DNA from: an uncultured Collinsella sp.
Lineage (GTDB): Bacteria; Actinomycetota; Coriobacteriia; Coriobacteriales; Coriobacteriaceae
Direction of reading: 5' to 3'
Length of the DNA: 10,493 nucleotides
Assembly (NCBI GenBank): GCA_902495085.1
Contig: CABUWA010000062.1
Coordinates: 1-10,493, forward strand
Program-made: the position numbers and the translations under genes
Part shown: piece after piece, positions 6,934-10,493 of the stretch
Layout of the letters: every line of letters begins with the position of its first letter
Position numbering within the stretch: position 1 is the stretch's first letter
Notes under the pieces: model-generated
Database searches by the model: none
Seen by the model: the letters and a program-made list of their open reading frames with translations, nothing else
What the model was told of the DNA's origin: nothing

Positions 6934-8283
6934 ATGGACGACCTTTTTTCTGCTTCGACGCGCGAGCGTTCCTTTAAAAATGCGCCGCTCGCGGTGCGCA
7001 TGCGCCCCAATTCGCTCGACGAGTACGTGGGTCAGCAAAAGGCCGTCGGTAAGGGCTCATGGTTGCGTGCCGCGATCGAGCACGACGTGCTTTCGAGCGT
7101 GATTCTGTACGGGCCGGCCGGTACGGGTAAGACGACGCTGGCCCACATTATCGCCAACCATACCAAGAGCGAGTTTGTCGAGGTCAGCGCCGTGACGGGT
7201 ACCGTGAAGGACCTGCGTCGCGTGATTGACGAGGCCAAGACGCGCCTGAATACCTACGACCGCCGCACCATCTTGTTCATCGACGAGATTCATCGCTTCT
7301 CCAAGTCGCAGCAGGATGCCTTACTGCATGCAGTTGAGAACCGTACCGTCATTATGATTGGCGCCACGACGGAGAATCCGTACTTCGAGGTCAACTCGGC
7401 GTTGCTCTCGCGTGGTCGCGTGGTGGAGCTTGAGCACTTAAAGGACGAGGATATCGCGACTCTCATCGAGCGTGCACTCGAGGCACCGCAGGGTCTGAGC
7501 GGTAAGTTCTCTGCCGATGAGGATACGGTTAAGTCCATCTGCACGCTGGCCGCGGGCGATGCGCGTTCGGCGCTCACGACGCTTGAGCTTGCGAGCGAGA
7601 TTGCCGTCACGCGTCCCGATACCGAGGGAACGCCAGCGCCGGCGGCGGGGGAGCGCTATCCCATCACCGTGGATGACGTTAAGAATGCCAACCCGCGTCG
7701 TGGCTTTTCGTATGACAAAAACGGTGACATGCACTACGACATCATCAGTGCGTTTATTAAGTCTATGCGCGGCAGCGACCCCGATGCTACGATCTATTGG
7801 CTTGCACGCATGATCGATGCGGGGGAGGATCCCAAGTTTATTGCTCGCCGTATTATGATTCATGCTTCCGAGGACGTCGGCAACGCCGATCCGCAGGCGC
7901 TCTTGGTGGCACATGCTGCGTTTAAGTCTGCCGAGGTCATTGGTTATCCCGAATGCCGCATTAACCTGGCTCAGGCTGCGCTCTATGTGTGCTTGGCACC
8001 TAAATCCAACGCTTGCGAGGCTTCGATAGATGCGGCGCTGGCAGATATCCATTCAAGTGGGCTGCGCGAGGTGCCGAGTTATCTGCGCGACCGTCATCGC
8101 CCGGGCAGCGACGAATACGGTGTGTATAAGTATCCGCACGATTATCCCGAAGGTTGGGTCGACCAGCGCTATTTGCCCGAGGGACTGGAGCGCGGTGCAT
8201 TTTGGCAGCCTGCCGGCCGCGGCTGGGAAGAGTGGCGTGTGGAGCAAAGCGAGCGCGACCGTAGCGGCAATGCGCCCAAGTAG
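6934..8283 (+). CDS. rarA: Replication-associated recombination ATPase RarA/MgsA
   Basis: RarA is a cytoplasmic AAA+ ATPase, related to clamp-loader subunits and to WRNIP1/Mgs1, that acts at stalled replication forks. From ATG 6934 the protein has 449 residues, the usual family length. It shows LAVRMRPNSLDEYVGQ (19-34), Walker A GPAGTGKTT (60-68), Walker B ILFIDEIH (113-120), sensor GATTENP (143-149) and the arginine-finger segment ALLSRGRVVEL. The C-terminal tetramerisation domain includes the MHYDIISAFIKSMRGSDPDA and IHASEDVGNADP segments and ends with YKYPHDYPEGWV and QRYLP. Earlier in-frame starts exist at 6916 (TTG), 6919 and 6928; 6934 is preferred because the protein then begins MDDLF and the leader after the -10 box is reasonable. 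The Shine-Dalgarno sequence is poor for all of them. A LexA-like dyad upstream suggests damage induction. Confidence 0.95.
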   Translation: MDDLFSASTRERSFKNAPLAVRMRPNSLDEYVGQQKAVGKGSWLRAAIEHDVLSSVILYGPAGTGKTTLAHIIANHTKSEFVEVSAVTGTVKDLRRVIDEAKTRLNTYDRRTILFIDEIHRFSKSQQDALLHAVENRTVIMIGATTENPYFEVNSALLSRGRVVELEHLKDEDIATLIERALEAPQGLSGKFSADEDTVKSICTLAAGDARSALTTLELASEIAVTRPDTEGTPAPAAGERYPITVDDVKNANPRRGFSYDKNGDMHYDIISAFIKSMRGSDPDATIYWLARMIDAGEDPKFIARRIMIHASEDVGNADPQALLVAHAAFKSAEVIGYPECRINLAQAALYVCLAPKSNACEASIDAALADIHSSGLREVPSYLRDRHRPGSDEYGVYKYPHDYPEGWVDQRYLPEGLERGAFWQPAGRGWEEWRVEQSERDRSGNAPK

Positions 8284-8310
8284 GTCATTGGCGTCTCGCG
8301 CATTCCCTTT

Positions 8311-8340
8311 GGGTAACTTTCCCCTTCTTTGGGGTACCAT
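8311..8340 (+). promoter_or_regulatory. Possible alternative-sigma promoter of the stress-sigma operon
   Basis: The gap 8284-8378 holds two related motifs, TTTGGGTAAC (8308-8317) and TTTGGGGTACC (8328-8338). GGGTA is the core of the -10 element used by SigB/SigF-type sigma factors, and such a factor is encoded third in the downstream operon, so autoregulation is plausible. The matching GTTT-type -35 is weak for either copy. A short CCCC/GGGG stem (8321-8334) overlaps but lacks a T-run, so it is not a terminator. No better sigma-70 promoter is apparent. Confidence 0.3.
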
Positions 8341-8378
8341 AAACAGCGTCTGTATTTCGATTCCTTTGGGAGGCTTGT

Positions 8379-8969
8379 ATGGGTCCCATTCAAATTGTCC
8401 TGCTGCTACTTGCCATTGCCGGCGTGTGGGCTGTTATCGAGCTCGCGCTCACGCTGCGCAAGACCCGCACCGTCGTCGACTCGCTCGACAAGACGGTGAG
8501 CGACCTCAACAACACACTCGCTGAGGCACAGCCCGTGGTGGCAAAGCTCGATGGCGCTGTAGACGAGCTTACGCCGGCACTTGCCCAGGTGGAGCCGCTG
8601 CTCAAGTCGAGCAAGACTGCCGTTGACGCCCTGACGTCCAACCTCGTTGAGGTTGAGGCGGTCGTTCGCGACATCTCTGAGGTCACGGGTAGCGTGGCCG
8701 AGGCAAGTAACGCCGTGTCGAGCGTGACCGACTCTGCGGCTGGTGCCGTGCAGAAGCTCTTCAATAAGGTGAAGGCTCCTGCAGCCGATGCCGATCGCAA
8801 GCTCGCAGCTGCCGCCGAGGCCGAGCAGCCTACCGAGCGCGTTCTGATTGGTGAGGCTGAGGACGAGGCCGCCGATGGTGTGGATGCGGCTCAGAAGGCC
8901 GCAGCCAAGCCTGCTCAGTATTACACCTATACGCCCGCCGAGACCTCCGAGGAGTCCTGCGATGAGTAG
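8379..8969 (+). CDS. Membrane-anchored coiled-coil protein, DUF948-like
   Basis: The 196-residue protein has one N-terminal membrane segment (about 4-26, almost no charge) followed by TLRKTR, so the rest probably faces the cytoplasm. Residues 31-120 form a long amphipathic helix or coiled coil with repeated V/L-x-x-L spacing, for example VVDSLDKTVSDLNNTLAE and VAKLDGAVDELTPALAQVEP. A low-complexity, acidic, Ala-rich tail follows and ends YTYTPAETSEESCDE. This matches the DUF948 architecture (YtxG in Bacillus, known as a general stress protein); the molecular role is unknown. The ATG has GGGAGG five bases upstream. Its last eight bases overlap the start of the RsbW-like gene, so the two are translationally coupled. 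A membrane anchor or sensor for the sigma module is possible but is inference. Confidence 0.8.
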   Translation: MGPIQIVLLLLAIAGVWAVIELALTLRKTRTVVDSLDKTVSDLNNTLAEAQPVVAKLDGAVDELTPALAQVEPLLKSSKTAVDALTSNLVEVEAVVRDISEVTGSVAEASNAVSSVTDSAAGAVQKLFNKVKAPAADADRKLAAAAEAEQPTERVLIGEAEDEAADGVDAAQKAAAKPAQYYTYTPAETSEESCDE

Positions 8970-9339
8970 CGAAGCAACCTGCCCCATTACGCTGAGCGTT
9001 GCCGGTGATCCGCGTCTCGCGCGCTTGGTGCGCATGACGGCAGCCAACGTCGGCGCCCTGTGCTCTATGTCCGTCGATCGCATCGAGGATATTCGCATGG
9101 CCGCCGAGGAAGCCTTTATCTTTGGCTGTACGGCTGTTGATTCCGACGATATCTCGATCAAATTCGATGTCGACGAATCTCACGTGGGCATGACCTTTAC
9201 CTTTGGCGATCAGGCGACTGTCGATGAGGATGACCAGGCTGCCGTATATGCCGAGCTCATTTTGGCGAGCGTGTGCGATTCCTACGAAAAGACTACGGCG
9301 CCCCTAACGCTTTCCCTCGACCTCAAGGCGGATATCTAA
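8962..9339 (+). CDS. Small degenerate RsbW-like (GHKL) putative anti-sigma factor
   Basis: RsbW/SpoIIAB-type proteins bind and hold SigB/SigF sigma factors and phosphorylate an anti-anti-sigma factor. Here 125 residues keep the RsbW outline: a first strand with LSVAGDPRLARLVRM, and helix IEDIRMAAEEAFIFG (41-55) aligning with the N-box helix (DIxxAVxEAxxNA). The general-base glutamate is kept (Glu50), but the Mg-binding asparagine is Phe54. The DxGxG box and the glycine-rich ATP lid are absent; the corresponding stretch is FGDQATVDEDDQ. The C-terminal AELILASVCDSYEKT resembles the last RsbW helix. Family length is about 140-160. The start overlaps the upstream stop by eight bases, with GAGGAG seven bases before. 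Position directly before the sigma gene supports an anti-sigma role, probably without kinase activity. Homology is inferred from pattern and context. Confidence 0.7.
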   Translation: MSSEATCPITLSVAGDPRLARLVRMTAANVGALCSMSVDRIEDIRMAAEEAFIFGCTAVDSDDISIKFDVDESHVGMTFTFGDQATVDEDDQAAVYAELILASVCDSYEKTTAPLTLSLDLKADI

Positions 9340-9340
9340 T

Positions 9341-10132
9341 ATGACCGAACGTTCCCGGAGCGGCAAGACCGCTTGGGACAAGGAGAAAACCCGCGAGCTG
9401 TTTCGTCGTTATAAGGAGACCGGTGATCCGGATGCCCGCGAGCAGCTCGTCATGTCCCATATGAACCTGGTAAGGTTTCTTGCCAACAAATTTAAGAACC
9501 GCGGCGAGCCGCTCGATGACCTTTTGCAGGTCGGCTATCTGGGCTTGCTCAAGGCTATCGACCGTTTTGACCCCGAGCGCGGACTCGAATTCACGACGTT
9601 TGCCACACCTACCATTCTGGGTGAGATTAAGCGTCACTTCCGCGACAAAGGCTGGAGTGTGCGCGTGCCCCGTCGCTTGCAGGAGCTCTCTGCCAAGGTC
9701 AATCAGGCTACCGACAAGCTCACTAACGAGCTTCAGCGTTCGCCCAAGGTTGAGGAAATCGCCGATTACCTGGGCGTGACCGTCGACGAGGTGCTCGAAG
9801 CCATGGAATCGTCCTCGGCCTACACCTCGGTGCCCATCGAGGCTCCCGGTGCGTCCGATTCCGACGATGCACCTTCGATTCTCGACCGCTATGCCGATGA
9901 TGACAATGAACTCGACTTTACCGATGACCGCCTGGTGATTGAGGAGGCCATTCGCGATTTCTCGCCGCGCGAGCGCGAGGTGATCGAGCTGCGCTTTGTG
10001 AAGGGCATGACCCAGATCGAGATCGCCAAGAAGCTGGGCATCTCGCAGGTACAGGTCTCGCGCCTGCTGCGCCGTACCCTTAAGAAGATTCAGGACAAGA
10101 TCGACCCCGACGGAGTGATGGTTCGTTCATGA
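9341..10132 (+). CDS. SigB/SigF/SigG-family RNA polymerase sigma factor
   Basis: The protein (263 residues) directs RNA polymerase to alternative promoters, in this family mostly stress or sporulation genes. Region 2 spans about 25-105 with DDLLQVGYLGLLKAIDRFDP and FTTFATPTILGEIKRHFRDK, the latter a hallmark of the SigB/SigF group. WSVRVPRRLQEL leads into region 3 (about 112-190), which contains an acidic stretch ASDSDDAPSILDRYADDDNE. Region 4 (about 203-253) has SPREREVIELRF and the helix-turn-helix TQIEIAKKLGISQVQVSRLL. All regions expected in the group are present, and length is normal. The ATG lies one base after the stop of the RsbW-like gene, with AAGGCGG nine bases upstream. The expected partner RsbV is not in the window. 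Whether the organism calls it SigB or SigF cannot be decided, so no symbol is given. Confidence 0.93.
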   Translation: MTERSRSGKTAWDKEKTRELFRRYKETGDPDAREQLVMSHMNLVRFLANKFKNRGEPLDDLLQVGYLGLLKAIDRFDPERGLEFTTFATPTILGEIKRHFRDKGWSVRVPRRLQELSAKVNQATDKLTNELQRSPKVEEIADYLGVTVDEVLEAMESSSAYTSVPIEAPGASDSDDAPSILDRYADDDNELDFTDDRLVIEEAIRDFSPREREVIELRFVKGMTQIEIAKKLGISQVQVSRLLRRTLKKIQDKIDPDGVMVRS

Positions 10133-10493
10133 ATGAGCACCCCCAACAAACCGACCGCACGCTGCGCGATACCCGTATTCTGACGTTGCGCATTTGGGGC
10201 GTCGTCGGCTGCATTGTCATCGCCGCCGTCATCTTTAACCTTATGGGCATCCTGGCGCCGGTTATCGAGTTTTTGGCAGTCGGTTCCATCATCGCTTTTG
10301 TGATGTCGCCGATCACCAATTGGCTTGAGCACCATGGCGTGAATCGCGGCATCGGTTCGCTTGTCGCGCTTATTGTGGTCGTTGCCGTGCTCGTCGGCGT
10401 CGTTTGCATCTTGTCGCCGATTCTCTTTGGTCAGATCATGGAAGTCCTGAGCCGCCTGCCCGAGCAGCTTCGTGTTGCTGGTGGCGACCTCAA
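10129..10493 (+). CDS. AI-2E family membrane transporter, 5' part (runs off window)
   Basis: Only the first 121 residues are present. They show a charged start (MNEHPQQTDRTLRDTR), then hydrophobic segments near 20-58 with the turn LMGILAPVIEFLAVGSIIAF. A VMSPITNWLEHHGVNRG loop follows, then another segment near 76-98 and SPILFGQIMEVLSRLPEQL. This order, with the P-x-x-x-x-LE loop, is that of the PerM/AI-2E exporter family (about 350-400 residues), many members of which are of unknown substrate or act as Na+/H+ antiporters. The ATG overlaps the sigma-factor stop as ATGA, with GGAGTGA about ten bases upstream inside the sigma gene, so it is translationally coupled. Its link to the sigma module is by position only. 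Confidence 0.82.
   Translation, partial: MNEHPQQTDRTLRDTRILTLRIWGVVGCIVIAAVIFNLMGILAPVIEFLAVGSIIAFVMSPITNWLEHHGVNRGIGSLVALIVVVAVLVGVVCILSPILFGQIMEVLSRLPEQLRVAGGDL

Noticed and set aside
8321..8334. CCCC/GGGG mini-hairpin as a rarA terminator
   Set aside because: The stem is only four base pairs and no T-run follows.
8848..8961. Upstream in-frame extension of the RsbW-like protein
   Set aside because: It overlaps the end of the DUF948-like gene in another frame and is Arg/Pro-rich, typical of an out-of-frame shadow; ATG 8962 has GAGGAG at good spacing.
9345..9352. GAACGTTC palindrome at the sigma gene start as a second LexA site
   Set aside because: It lacks the four-base spacer between half sites and lies inside the coding sequence.

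Overview
The window reads as a stretch of chromosome from a GC-rich actinobacterium of the class Coriobacteriia, most likely Collinsella or a close relative. This is inferred from the codon use, the ileS-lspA-rluD order, the protein styles and the CGAAC-N4-GTTCG type of candidate LexA site; no marker gene proves it. All ten genes I support lie on the + strand, and coding is dense.

Left block (1-3712): the 3' two thirds of ileS (isoleucyl-tRNA synthetase), then a 215-base gap with two successive hairpins, the second a clear intrinsic terminator. lspA (signal peptidase II) and an rluD-type pseudouridine synthase gene follow, coupled by a TAATG stop/start overlap. These are housekeeping genes for translation and lipoprotein maturation.

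Middle block (3713-6873): a membrane-embedded family 2 glycosyltransferase with the motifs of processive polysaccharide synthases. It ends at a hairpin terminator built around the sequence GGGGACAGGCACC. Next come a single-domain A24 prepilin peptidase with a very strong ribosome binding site and an HD-domain dGTPase-like triphosphohydrolase.

Right block (6874-10493): rarA (mgsA), a replication-fork AAA+ ATPase, preceded by a perfect LexA-type dyad beside a TATACT -10 box, which suggests DNA-damage control. After a 95-base gap comes a tightly packed operon: a membrane-anchored coiled-coil protein of DUF948 type, a small degenerate RsbW-like GHKL protein, a SigB/SigF-family sigma factor and the start of an AI-2E family membrane transporter. 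The stop/start junctions are an 8-base overlap, a 1-base gap and a 4-base overlap, so the four genes look co-regulated as a stress-sigma module. The RsbW-like partner lacks the key ATP-binding asparagine and glycine boxes, which makes it the most unusual protein here.

I saw no tRNA, rRNA, CRISPR array, insertion sequence or phage gene.
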